Shown piece after piece: positions 28,886 through 36,873 of a DNA stretch of 64,000 nucleotides. Source of the stretch: Microbulbifer sp. YPW16 (GTDB taxonomy: Bacteria; Pseudomonadota; Gammaproteobacteria; Pseudomonadales; Cellvibrionaceae); the NCBI RefSeq assembly GCF_021290385.1, contig NZ_CP089928.1:2836501-2900500 (forward strand), in the 5' to 3' direction. Made by a program: the position numbers and the translations under genes. The stretch's first letter is position 1; each line of letters opens with the position of its first letter. Below the pieces are notes generated by a model. The model did not search any database, had not been told where the DNA came from, and was given only the letters and a program-made list of their open reading frames with translations.

Positions 28886-31690
28886 ATGAGCCGCGGTTCC
28901 CCAACAACGGACGATGTTTTGACACGAGACAAACCTACAAACCATACCGACGCCGATCCCCACGCCCAGCGCGAGGCGGAGAAATACGACAAGCCGGTGC
29001 CCAGTCGCGAATACCTGCTGCAGCTGCTGGAGCAACAGCATGAGCCGGTGTCCTGGGAGGCGGTGGCGGAACTGCTGGATATCCACGATGAGGATCGCCG
29101 CGAGGGCGTGCGCCGGCGCCTGATCGCCATGTCCCGGGACGGGCAGATTGCCAGTAACCGCGCCGGGGATTTCGGTGTGCTGGACAAGATGCACCTGGTG
29201 CGCGGGCGTGTGATCGGCCATCGCGACGGCTTTGGCTTTGTCTCGCCCCGTGACGGTGGCGACGACCTGTTCCTGTCCCACCGGCAGATGCGCAAGGTAT
29301 TCGACGGGGACGAGGTGCTGGTACGCGAGACCCCCGGTGGCTTCCGCGGCAAGCGCGAGGCGGCGGTGGTCCGGGTGCTCAAGCACAATACCCGGCAGCT
29401 GGCAGGTCGCCTTTACCAGGAAAATGGCATCTGCTTCGTGCGCCCGGACAACCCGCGCATCAACCAGGACATCATGGTGGCGGCGGACAAGGTGGCCGGT
29501 GCGGCGCACGGCCAGTACGTGGTGGTGGATATCGTCACCCAGCCCAGCCGCGACAGCCTGCCCCAGGGCGAGGTGGCGGAAGTGCTGGGCGACCACCTGG
29601 CGCCGGGGATGGAGATCGATGTCGCCATCCGCAATTACGGCCTGCCCCATACCTGGCCGGCAGCGGTGCAGAAAGAGGTGGATGCCATCGCCGATGAGGT
29701 GGGGGAAGCGGACAAAAAGGCGCGGGTCGACCTGCGCCAGCTGCCGCTGGTGACCATCGATGGCGAGGATGCCCGCGATTTCGATGATGCCGTGTTCTGC
29801 GAGCTGATGCCGGACAACAGCTGGAAGCTGCTGGTGGCCATCGCCGACGTGTCCCATTATGTGCACCCGGGCAGTGCCCTGGACGAGGAGGCACACAGTC
29901 GCGGCAACTCGGTGTATTTCCCCGATTTCGTGCTGCCCATGCTGCCGGAGAAACTGTCCAACGGCCTCTGTTCCCTGAATCCGGAGGTTGATCGCCTGTG
30001 CATGGTCTGCGAAATGCAGATTGACCAGCGCGGGGAGATCCGCGATTTCCGCTTCTTCGAGGGCGTGATGCGAAGCCATGCGCGCCTGACCTATACCCAG
30101 GTGGGGCAGATGATCGAGGAGCGCGACAGCCGCGACAGTGGCCTGCGCAAGCAGTTCGCCGCGCTCACTCCACACCTGGATAACCTGCACGACCTCTACC
30201 GGGCACTGCGGGGCGCGCGGGACCGGCGCGGCGCGATCGATTTCGAGACCACCGAAACCCGGATCCTGTTCGACCAGCAGCGCAAGATCGAGCGCATCGT
30301 GCCGGTGCAGCGCAACGACGCCCATAAGTTGATCGAAGAGTGCATGCTGGCGGCCAACGTCTGTGCCGCCAAGCTGGCGGAACTGTCGGAACTGCCTTCA
30401 CTCTTCCGTGTGCACGATACCCCCAAGGAGGAAAAGCTCACCAACCTGCGGGAGTACCTGGGTGAGCTGGGGCTGCGCCTGCCAGGCGGGGCAGAGCCAC
30501 AGCCGATGGATTTCCAGGTGTTGATGGAGCAGGTGGAGGGGCGTGCCGACGCCCACATCATCCAGATGATGATGCTGCGCTCCATGAACCAGGCGGTGTA
30601 CCAGCCCGAGAATCGCGGGCATTTCGGCCTGGACTATGAGGCCTATGCCCATTTCACTTCGCCGATCCGGCGCTACCCGGACCTGCTGCTGCATCGCGAA
30701 CTGCGCTGGCTGATTCGCAATGGCAGCGCCAACCCGGCGGCGGTGGCCAAAAAGGTTCACCCGGTGCCGGGTGCTGAAGCCATTCCCCGGGAAAAGATCA
30801 TTCCCTACGACATGCCCGCCATGGTCCAGCTGGGTGAGCACTGCTCGATGACCGAGCGCCGGGCCGACGACGCCACCCGCGATGTGGTCAGCTGGCTCAA
30901 GTGTGAATACCTGCAGGACCACGTGGGTGAGGTCTATCCCGGGGTGATCAGTGCGGTCACCGGCTTCGGCCTGTTCGTGGAACTGGACCAGCTCTATGTC
31001 GAGGGGCTGATACATGTCACCGCGCTGCCCAAGGACTACTACCACTTCGAGCAGGCGCACCAGCGCCTGGTGGGTGAGCGCAGTGGTACCCGCTACCACC
31101 TGGGCGATTCGGTAACCGTGCAGGTGGCACGGGTGGACCTGGAAGAGCGCAAGGTGGATTTCACCCTGGAAGAGCTGTTGACGAGCCCCAAGCGCAAGCG
31201 CCCGCGTAAAGGAAGCGGGGGTAAAGAGAGCGGAGGCAAAGAGAAAGAGACCCGGGTCAGCCCGCGCGCCATGGAGATGGCGGTTGAACACCAGCAAGAG
31301 CGGGGCCGGCGCAATGGCTCGGGTGGCGCCAAGGGCCCGGAACGGGATGCTGCAAAAAAAGCCGGCCGTGCCGCCGGTAGCCCCTGGAAGAAGCGCCCGG
31401 AAACACCCCCGGGCGAAACGCCATTCCGCAAGCGCAAGGTGGGATCCGCTGAGACCGAACCGGTTGCAGCGACCCCGGCCACAGGGGAATCCGCCCCTGC
31501 CGGTGGTGAACAGGGGGAAGAGGCGCCCCGCCGGCGCGGTCCGCGCCGGACCCCTCCCCGCAAGGGAGGCAAGCGCCCCGCAGTGGCCGCACGCAAGGCG
31601 GCGCAGAAAGCCGCCAAGGCCGGTAACGGCAAGGGCAAGAAGAAAGTCCGCAAGAAGCATGTCGCCGCCAAGGGCAAGAAGAAAAAGTAG
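28886..31690 (+). CDS. rnr: Ribonuclease R with extended basic tail
   Basis: 934 residues, longer than the E. coli enzyme (813). Processive 3'-5' exoribonuclease for structured RNA, mRNA turnover and ribosome quality control. Domain order: N-terminal helix-turn-helix (about 40-110), cold-shock domains, RNB catalytic domain with the metal-binding run IDGEDARDFDDAV, then S1 (about 675-760: GEVYPGVISAVTGFGLFVEL). From about 765 to the end the protein is low-complexity Lys/Arg/Gly/Pro, ending in a Lys cluster. Start uncertain: ATG 28886 has a weak ribosome site, and a TTG at 28919 (MTRDKPTN) is possible. Upstream of rlmB, its usual partner. Confidence 0.95.
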   Translation: MSRGSPTTDDVLTRDKPTNHTDADPHAQREAEKYDKPVPSREYLLQLLEQQHEPVSWEAVAELLDIHDEDRREGVRRRLIAMSRDGQIASNRAGDFGVLDKMHLVRGRVIGHRDGFGFVSPRDGGDDLFLSHRQMRKVFDGDEVLVRETPGGFRGKREAAVVRVLKHNTRQLAGRLYQENGICFVRPDNPRINQDIMVAADKVAGAAHGQYVVVDIVTQPSRDSLPQGEVAEVLGDHLAPGMEIDVAIRNYGLPHTWPAAVQKEVDAIADEVGEADKKARVDLRQLPLVTIDGEDARDFDDAVFCELMPDNSWKLLVAIADVSHYVHPGSALDEEAHSRGNSVYFPDFVLPMLPEKLSNGLCSLNPEVDRLCMVCEMQIDQRGEIRDFRFFEGVMRSHARLTYTQVGQMIEERDSRDSGLRKQFAALTPHLDNLHDLYRALRGARDRRGAIDFETTETRILFDQQRKIERIVPVQRNDAHKLIEECMLAANVCAAKLAELSELPSLFRVHDTPKEEKLTNLREYLGELGLRLPGGAEPQPMDFQVLMEQVEGRADAHIIQMMMLRSMNQAVYQPENRGHFGLDYEAYAHFTSPIRRYPDLLLHRELRWLIRNGSANPAAVAKKVHPVPGAEAIPREKIIPYDMPAMVQLGEHCSMTERRADDATRDVVSWLKCEYLQDHVGEVYPGVISAVTGFGLFVELDQLYVEGLIHVTALPKDYYHFEQAHQRLVGERSGTRYHLGDSVTVQVARVDLEERKVDFTLEELLTSPKRKRPRKGSGGKESGGKEKETRVSPRAMEMAVEHQQERGRRNGSGGAKGPERDAAKKAGRAAGSPWKKRPETPPGETPFRKRKVGSAETEPVAATPATGESAPAGGEQGEEAPRRRGPRRTPPRKGGKRPAVAARKAAQKAAKAGNGKGKKKVRKKHVAAKGKKKK

Positions 31691-31737
31691 CCAGGCACGT
31701 GCAGGTTCCCGTTGACCCAACCAGTTGAATTGGATTT

Positions 31738-32493
31738 ATGGCCACAGAGATCGTCTATGGCCTGCACGCAGTGCAGGCTCTCCTGAAAAGCTCTCCCCAG
31801 CAGGTACAGGAACTGCTGCTACTCCGTGGGCGGCGGGACCAGAAGCTGCAAAAGCTGGTCCGCCAGGCGGAGAAAAATGATATTGCCCTGCGCTATGTGG
31901 ACCGTCGGGCCCTGGATGAAAAGGTGGGAGACGATGGCAACCACCAGGGCGTGGTGGCCGTATGTGCGGGGGCCGCGAAAGTCTACGATGAACGGTTCCT
32001 CAAGGAACTGCTGGAAACGCTCGACCAGAAATCCGAGGCGCCTTTCCTGCTGATCCTCGACGGCGTAACCGATCCCCATAACCTGGGCGCCTGCCTGCGC
32101 TCCGCCGAGGCCGCGGGGGTACACGCGGTGATTGTGCCCAAGGACAAGTCCGCCGGTCTCACACCGACTGCGCGCAAGGTTGCCTGTGGCGCAGCCGAAG
32201 TCCTGCCGCTGGTGACAGTCACCAACCTGGCGCGCACCATGCAGCAACTGCAGCAGGCGGGGGTATGGATTTTCGGCGCCGCCGGCGAGGCCGAGCAGGA
32301 TGTGTTTGCTGCCAGCCTCACGGGTGGTGTCGCCCTCGCCATGGGTGCGGAGGGCTCGGGCCTGCGTCGCCTGACCCGGGAGCACTGCGACCACCTGATT
32401 CGCATTCCCATGGCTGGAGAGGTGAGCAGCCTCAACGTCTCCGTTGCCACTGGTGTCTGCCTGTTCGAGGCGGTGCGCCAGCGCGCCAGCTGA
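31738..32493 (+). CDS. rlmB: 23S rRNA (guanosine-2251-2'-O-) methyltransferase RlmB
   Basis: 251 residues. SpoU/TrmH-type SPOUT methyltransferase that methylates G2251 in the peptidyl-transferase P loop. N-terminal RNA-binding domain (about 1-80) begins TEIVYGLHAVQALL. SPOUT motifs: DPHNLGACLRSAEAAG, MGAEGSGLRRL and IPMAGEVSSLNVSVATG with the knot Ser-Leu-Asn. 47 bases after rnr, so probably co-transcribed. Confidence 0.96.
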   Translation: MATEIVYGLHAVQALLKSSPQQVQELLLLRGRRDQKLQKLVRQAEKNDIALRYVDRRALDEKVGDDGNHQGVVAVCAGAAKVYDERFLKELLETLDQKSEAPFLLILDGVTDPHNLGACLRSAEAAGVHAVIVPKDKSAGLTPTARKVACGAAEVLPLVTVTNLARTMQQLQQAGVWIFGAAGEAEQDVFAASLTGGVALAMGAEGSGLRRLTREHCDHLIRIPMAGEVSSLNVSVATGVCLFEAVRQRAS

Positions 32494-32692
32494 ACCCCGG
32501 AATAGCGGTCCCGCCGCCATTGCGTTATCCCATTGCTGAAAGCTGTGCCGGTTGCGATAGTGGCCGGCAAGCCTTTTTTTGCCAGGCAATTGAAACCTCT
32601 CGCAAAATCCGGCGGTAATCGACGCCTGGGTTCAGGCGTTGCGTCAGAATACACCCCCCTCCTGCTAAATTTTCCCCGCGGCAGAATTTTCC

Positions 32693-32721
32693 GGAACCCT
32701 CTGTCCCGCCCGCTCGTGTAA
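32693..32721 (+). promoter_or_regulatory. Predicted ECF sigma promoter, module A
   Basis: GGAACC at 32693-32698, exactly 16 bases, then CGTGTAA at 32715-32721. The same -35/-10 pair with the same spacing precedes the paralogous sigma gene of module B (37997-38025), although the spacer sequences differ. GGAAC plus CGT is the classic ECF promoter form. The start codon is about 95 bases downstream. The 200 bases between rlmB and this site show nothing else. Confidence 0.65.
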
Positions 32722-32815
32722 CAGCGACAGGCCGCCTCAGCAGTATGCCTCCCCTCCGGGGACTTCCGCATTGGGCCGGCATTACCCCAAGTTCCAGCCA
32801 ATCGGGAGTAGTGGT

Positions 32816-33385
32816 TTGAATACCTGGCTGACGCGTTTTTTCCATGCCCCGCGCTCACCGGAAGACCGGTTTGTGTCCCTGGTCTCGCCCCACCTGCGCC
32901 GAATGTACCGCATGGCTTACCGGTGGACCTTGAATGCTCACGAGGCCGAAGACCTGGTGCAGGACGTGCTGGTGCGGCTGTTGCCGAGAACGGCAGAGCT
33001 GGAAAGCGTCGAGCGGCTGGGACCCTGGCTGGTACGGGTGCTCTACCGGCGCTTTGTCGATCTTTACCGCCGCCGCTGCGCATCACCCATTGATCCCAGC
33101 CAGTCGCTGGATGACACGGATCAGGAGAGTCGATTGCCCGGTGATGGCGGTGAAGATCTCAGGCGTACTGAAATGCAGCGCGCATTGCAGAGGGCCCTGC
33201 AGGAGCTGGACGATGAATGGCGCGATATCGTGTTACTGCACGATATGGAGGGCTACACCACAATCGAGGTGGCGGACATCATGGATATCAGTGTGGGGAC
33301 TGTGAAGTCCCGCCTGCATCGCGCCCGCGCCAAGCTTAAAAAAAGTCTCTCCCCCGGAACCCTTCAGATTTCTGAAGCGTGTTAG
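32816..33385 (+). CDS. ECF-like RNA polymerase sigma factor, module A (TTG start)
   Basis: 189 residues from TTG 32816 (MNTWLTRFFHAPRSPEDRF), with GGGAG 7 bases upstream. An in-frame TTG at 32771 would be longer but lies in the leader. Sigma region 2 is seen at YRMAYRWTLNAHEAEDLVQDVLVRLLPR and LGPWLVRVLYRRFVDLYRR; region 4 at VLLHDMEGYTTIEVADIMDISVGTVKSRLHRAR. It is clearly paralogous to the product at 38075, with the same PEDRF, RMAYRW, EAEDLVQD and LGPWLVRVLYRRFVDLYRR. First gene of a four-gene operon whose anti-sigma-like gene follows after 18 bases. Autoregulation is likely from the promoter motif. Confidence 0.9.
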   Translation: MNTWLTRFFHAPRSPEDRFVSLVSPHLRRMYRMAYRWTLNAHEAEDLVQDVLVRLLPRTAELESVERLGPWLVRVLYRRFVDLYRRRCASPIDPSQSLDDTDQESRLPGDGGEDLRRTEMQRALQRALQELDDEWRDIVLLHDMEGYTTIEVADIMDISVGTVKSRLHRARAKLKKSLSPGTLQISEAC

Positions 33386-33403
33386 TGAGCATAGGAGCAG
33401 CTC

Positions 33404-33997
33404 ATGCGATCGAGGCACACAGTGAATCATCCCGCCCCCGCGCAACTGGCCGACAATGAGTTAATTGGCGTTCTCCGGGATATGCCAGTCCCGCAGCCGG
33501 ACGCCGGTTACGAGCGCCGGGTACTCCGTGCGGTACTGGATTCGCAGCAAGCCCGAAATAAGCGTCCGGCCTGGTTTTTCCAGCCGACGCGCTGGCCGGT
33601 GGCAGCTGCCGCCATCATGTTGCTCACCCTGGTTTTCTCCCAGGGCGCACTGCGGGAACGGTCGCCGATGGCGGGCCAGGCATGGGCTCCGGTTGGGCAA
33701 ACTCCGCATACAGTGCATGTGGTGCTGGATAGCCCGCGCCAGCTGCGGGGCGCAATCATCCGTGTGACCTTGCCGGCCGGTGCTGTGCTGGAGGGGTACC
33801 GCGATGTCGATACCCTGCAGTGGCAGGCGGATATTCCTGCCGGTGGCAACCGGCTGTCCCTGCCGCTTCTGGTGCAGGAGGGTATCAGCGGCGGGACTGT
33901 CCAGGTGGAAATAGAGCATGGCGGCGCGCGCAAGGCGCTGGAAATTTCAATCCCGTCGCCACCGGATGGCGGCGGTGCGTCCATCACCAAAACCTGA
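33404..33997 (+). CDS. Anti-sigma-like single-pass membrane protein, module A (zinc motif lost)
   Basis: 197 residues. GGAG lies 7 bases before the ATG. An N-terminal cytoplasmic part of about 60 residues, one membrane segment (about 65-82, WPVAAAAIMLLTLVF) and a beta-rich extracytoplasmic domain (VHVVLDSPRQLRGAIIRVTL ... GGNRLSLPLLVQEG ... VEIEHGGARKALEI). The extracytoplasmic domain and the motif D-M-P-x-P-x-P-D-A-G-Y-E-R-R-V-L-R are paralogous to those of the module B protein. Unlike it, this protein has no cysteine in the cytoplasmic part, so the zinc anti-sigma fold is absent or reshaped. Role inferred from position and paralogy. Confidence 0.75.
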   Translation: MRSRHTVNHPAPAQLADNELIGVLRDMPVPQPDAGYERRVLRAVLDSQQARNKRPAWFFQPTRWPVAAAAIMLLTLVFSQGALRERSPMAGQAWAPVGQTPHTVHVVLDSPRQLRGAIIRVTLPAGAVLEGYRDVDTLQWQADIPAGGNRLSLPLLVQEGISGGTVQVEIEHGGARKALEISIPSPPDGGGASITKT

Positions 33998-34033
33998 AAG
34001 CAGGTTGTTTTTTTCCAGAAGAGGTAAAGGAAG

Positions 34034-34606
34034 ATGTTACGGAAAAATCTACTCGTCCTGGGGCTGGCCACTGGCGCCTGCCTGGCATTGCCAGCCCATG
34101 CCCAGGAAGTTGAAAGCCAGGCCGACCTGGATGTCACCATGTCGGTTGTCGAGGACGCACAGGATGCACAGGATGTGCTGAACAGCATTGAATTGCCACC
34201 GGAGTTGCGGGAAGTGGCGGAGCAGCAGATGGCAGCCATCATGGCGGCGATGGAAGCGGCCCGGGCAGGGGAGTCGTCAGGTGAAAGCCCGGCCAGCCTC
34301 GATCCCGAGACCCAGGCGCGATTTGCCGAGGCCCTGGAGCGCAGCCGCGAGCTGGCTGCCAGTAATACTGCCGCCGCCAATGCCGCAGTAGCGGATGCCC
34401 AGCTGGCCGCCGAAGCCGCGCGTGAGGCGATCGAGGAAGCGGTGAAGAACGGACTTACCGGCGCGGAAGTCGAGGGCATTATCGACCAGATGATGCAGGA
34501 TATTCTCAATAGCCTGCCGGATGATGTGCGCGAGCAGATGCCGGCTGACATCAATACCCTGATTGAGGACGCGAAAGGCACCAGTACTGAAAGTCCCGAA
34601 ACCTGA
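34034..34606 (+). CDS. Small secreted Ala/Glu-rich helical protein, module A
   Basis: 190 residues. Signal peptide MLRKNLLVLGLATGACLALPAHA, cleaved before QEVES. The mature protein is acidic, rich in Ala and Glu, mostly predicted helical, without Cys. Shared with the module B protein (39352): the segment D-L-D-V-T-x-S-V-V-E-D-A, the motif N-S/N-I-E-L-P, and a C-terminal L/I-P-D-D-V-x-E-x-x-P. I know no function for it. It starts 36 bases after the anti-sigma gene, the same gap as in module B. Confidence 0.75.
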   Translation: MLRKNLLVLGLATGACLALPAHAQEVESQADLDVTMSVVEDAQDAQDVLNSIELPPELREVAEQQMAAIMAAMEAARAGESSGESPASLDPETQARFAEALERSRELAASNTAAANAAVADAQLAAEAAREAIEEAVKNGLTGAEVEGIIDQMMQDILNSLPDDVREQMPADINTLIEDAKGTSTESPET

Positions 34607-34694
34607 CCTTGGAATGTAACCGTGCCGGCACCGGGCCCTGTCCCGGTGCCGGTACTCGAATTGCAAATGGATAGGTAACAACGGGGTAAGGAAA

Positions 34695-36008
34695 GTGAAG
34701 GTAAAGGAATACCTACGGGGCCTGGCGCTCGTGACCGCTCTGGCTGCGGCATCACATTCGATGGCAGCAGTCGAGCTGGACGATGGTGTTGAGGCTTTCA
34801 GGGGTGGGGACTACCAGCGCGCACTGGTAGTCTTTAAATCGCTGGAGGCCCGTGGAAACGACAGCACGCGACTGAAATATAATATCGGCGTCACGCTGGT
34901 GAAGCTGGGGCGCCATCGCGAGGCCGGAACCTATTTTTACCGGCTCCTCGATGACCCGGAGTGGCGCGACCTGGCGCGCTACAACCTGGCGCTTACAGCG
35001 GAGAAGCGCAAGCGGCCACTATTGGCTGCAAAGCACTACCGGCAGGTGGCGCAGACTACTGATTCGGAAAAGCTGCGCAAGCTCGCCGCAAGCCGCCTCA
35101 ACGCACTGGCTGCCGATGAACGCGGGGCCATGTCCCGCCAGTGGCTCGGACTCGCCAGTCTTTCAGCCGGCTATGACGATAACGCCTACGCGCTACAGAA
35201 TGACCTGCTCGCCGATGTGGAAACAGGGGATGACAATTTCACGGAGCTCTTTGCCTGGGGGCAGTACCGCCTGCATGGGAGCCCGGCAGATGGCTGGCGG
35301 CTGCATGGATACGCCTTCAGTCGCCGTTACCGGGAACTGGAAAGCCTCAACCTGAACAGCGTGAGTGCAGCCCTGTCCCGGGACCGACGCTGGAATGGCT
35401 GGGACACGGAATTGGGGGTGGCCGGGGAGTTTATCTACCTTGGTGGCGACCAGGTTTCCCGACAGCTCAATCTTGTGGGCCGGCTTGTGAGGGAGTTCGG
35501 TCTGGGTAGCCTGTCACTGTCTTACCTGCCGGGCTATTACCTGGGCGGGGAGGGCTACGAATACCTGGACGGCTGGCGGCAGCGGGTGGCGGTAAAGTGG
35601 CGCCGTCCGCTGCTGGCGGGTGAACTTCTGGCATTCTACCAGTACGACAGTAACGACCGTGCCGATCTGGAGCGGGAAGCCCGGGATTATTACAGCTACT
35701 CGCCGGCCCGGCATTCGCTGGGCGCTGAGCTGGAATGGCCGCTGACACTGCGCTGGAGTGTTTCCGCCGGAATGGAGTTTCGCCAGAGTGTGTATGACGG
35801 CACCAACCAGGTGACCGGTGATGACGGCTCTGTCGTGCGGTATCAGCGTGAGTCGGATCGATTCAAGTCCTGGCTCGAGACGCGCTACCGGCTGAGCCCG
35901 AGATTCAGCCTCGATGGTAAGGTACTCAATATCGATAACCGTGAAAACCGGGATATCTATACATTCGATAAAACCGAGTTCAGTCTGGGGGTCAGTTATA
36001 TTTTCTGA
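34695..36008 (+). CDS. TPR plus outer-membrane beta-barrel protein, module A (GTG start)
   Basis: 437 residues from GTG 34695, with TAAGGA just upstream. Signal peptide of about 24 residues (ends SHSMAA). Residues 28-140 are TPR-like helices (FRGGDYQRALVVFKSLE, KYNIGVTLVKLGRHREA, ARYNLALTAEKRKRPL). From about 150 on, alternating amphipathic strands rich in Tyr/Trp end with a terminal Phe (GVSYIF), the mark of an outer-membrane barrel. The junction has SAGYDDNAYAL. A TPR-plus-barrel layout recalls Slam-type translocators (DUF560) but I cannot assign the family. Paralogue at 39970. Confidence 0.8.
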   Translation: MKVKEYLRGLALVTALAAASHSMAAVELDDGVEAFRGGDYQRALVVFKSLEARGNDSTRLKYNIGVTLVKLGRHREAGTYFYRLLDDPEWRDLARYNLALTAEKRKRPLLAAKHYRQVAQTTDSEKLRKLAASRLNALAADERGAMSRQWLGLASLSAGYDDNAYALQNDLLADVETGDDNFTELFAWGQYRLHGSPADGWRLHGYAFSRRYRELESLNLNSVSAALSRDRRWNGWDTELGVAGEFIYLGGDQVSRQLNLVGRLVREFGLGSLSLSYLPGYYLGGEGYEYLDGWRQRVAVKWRRPLLAGELLAFYQYDSNDRADLEREARDYYSYSPARHSLGAELEWPLTLRWSVSAGMEFRQSVYDGTNQVTGDDGSVVRYQRESDRFKSWLETRYRLSPRFSLDGKVLNIDNRENRDIYTFDKTEFSLGVSYIF

Positions 36009-36873
36009 TCCCGGCGGAATCGGCCGGGGAGGGTAGAGCTGCATGTTTTCCCTGCCCGTCACTCCCTGGCCAGAGGTGCTTTTCCGGCGGCTTCATCGAA
36101 TCCTGTAGACCTCTCCCTTGTCTATGCCGTGAAGCCGCCATTTTTAATTACAGTTTCATGTTCGTTGGTAATCTATTTATGCTTCGCACTTTCCCTTATT
36201 CAGGGGGCGAAGCCCGATAGAAAATATATTTTTCTTCGAGTGGCCCCTCAATCTTCAATCCCTGCCCGGATTGCCTCTCCTTTGCCTTTGTGAGTCTTAA
36301 ATTATTGCTTCCCTGGTTTTTGCCTGCTTTGTTGGTTGGGTCGCGGTCATGCCGGGCCAAAAAGGTAAGCAAGATTATTGCTGCGCCAAAATTTTCCGCC
36401 ATTGGATTTGCCGTGCTTTCGCTTGTGACCTGCCGCAGTGATGAGAACCCTGGCCATGTCACTTCCGGCCGGCGCACGGGGGTTTACCCGGGAATGGTGC
36501 GATACGGTCTGCGTAACCTGCGTGGGTAATACTACCGGTTGCCTGAATAAGGATGGCACCTTCGCCAGTAACGCCAGTAACGCCAGTAACGCCAGCATCT
36601 GCAGTGATCCCGCCTCTGCCTACGCTGTTGTGCGAGCCGGAACTGGAGGAAGGGGGCTCGACTGCCCAGTGACCGCCACCAACCTCAGTGAGGTAGTGGA
36701 TTTCAAGATGCTGCACCTGTTTCACCTGCAGGGCCGTGTGAGCTACCGCGTGAACCAGTTGTTCTATCCCCCCCCGGACCTGGAGGGTGTGTATGCGCGG
36801 GTGTTCCTGCCGGCATCGCATTCCCTGTTGGGTTACCTGCGCAAGTGCCAGGGGGGCGGCAACAGGCCGCCGC
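36009..36873. other. Non-coding, AT-richer spacer with hairpin and 9-bp repeats
   Basis: 865 bases between the module A barrel gene and the oxygenase. The part from about 36090 to 36430 is visibly richer in A and T than its surroundings. It holds a nested hairpin at 36181-36212 (GCTTCGC ... CCCT/AGGG ... GCGAAGC). At 36564-36595 the 9-mer GCCAGTAAC repeats 3.5 times. An open frame runs 36438-36929 on plus (encoding Ser-Asn-Ala repeats) and another on minus, but neither has family features, good start signals or a sensible composition, so I call no gene. A relic or regulatory RNA is possible. Confidence 0.5.

Noticed and set aside
28736-30325. 529-codon open frame on the minus strand
   Set aside because: Antisense to rnr. 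The sequence is His/Gln/Leu-rich as expected of a shadow frame.
30398-31720. 440-codon open frame on the minus strand
   Set aside because: Antisense to the C-terminal half and tail of rnr.
34034-34606. Lipoprotein reading of the module A secreted protein (Cys in its signal peptide)
   Set aside because: The residues before the Cys (Thr-Gly-Ala) do not make a good lipobox and a signal-peptidase-I site (AHA before QE) follows; the module B paralogue has no Cys.
36564-36595. Short tandem repeats as a CRISPR array
   Set aside because: The 9-base unit has no spacers; it is a microsatellite-like repeat.
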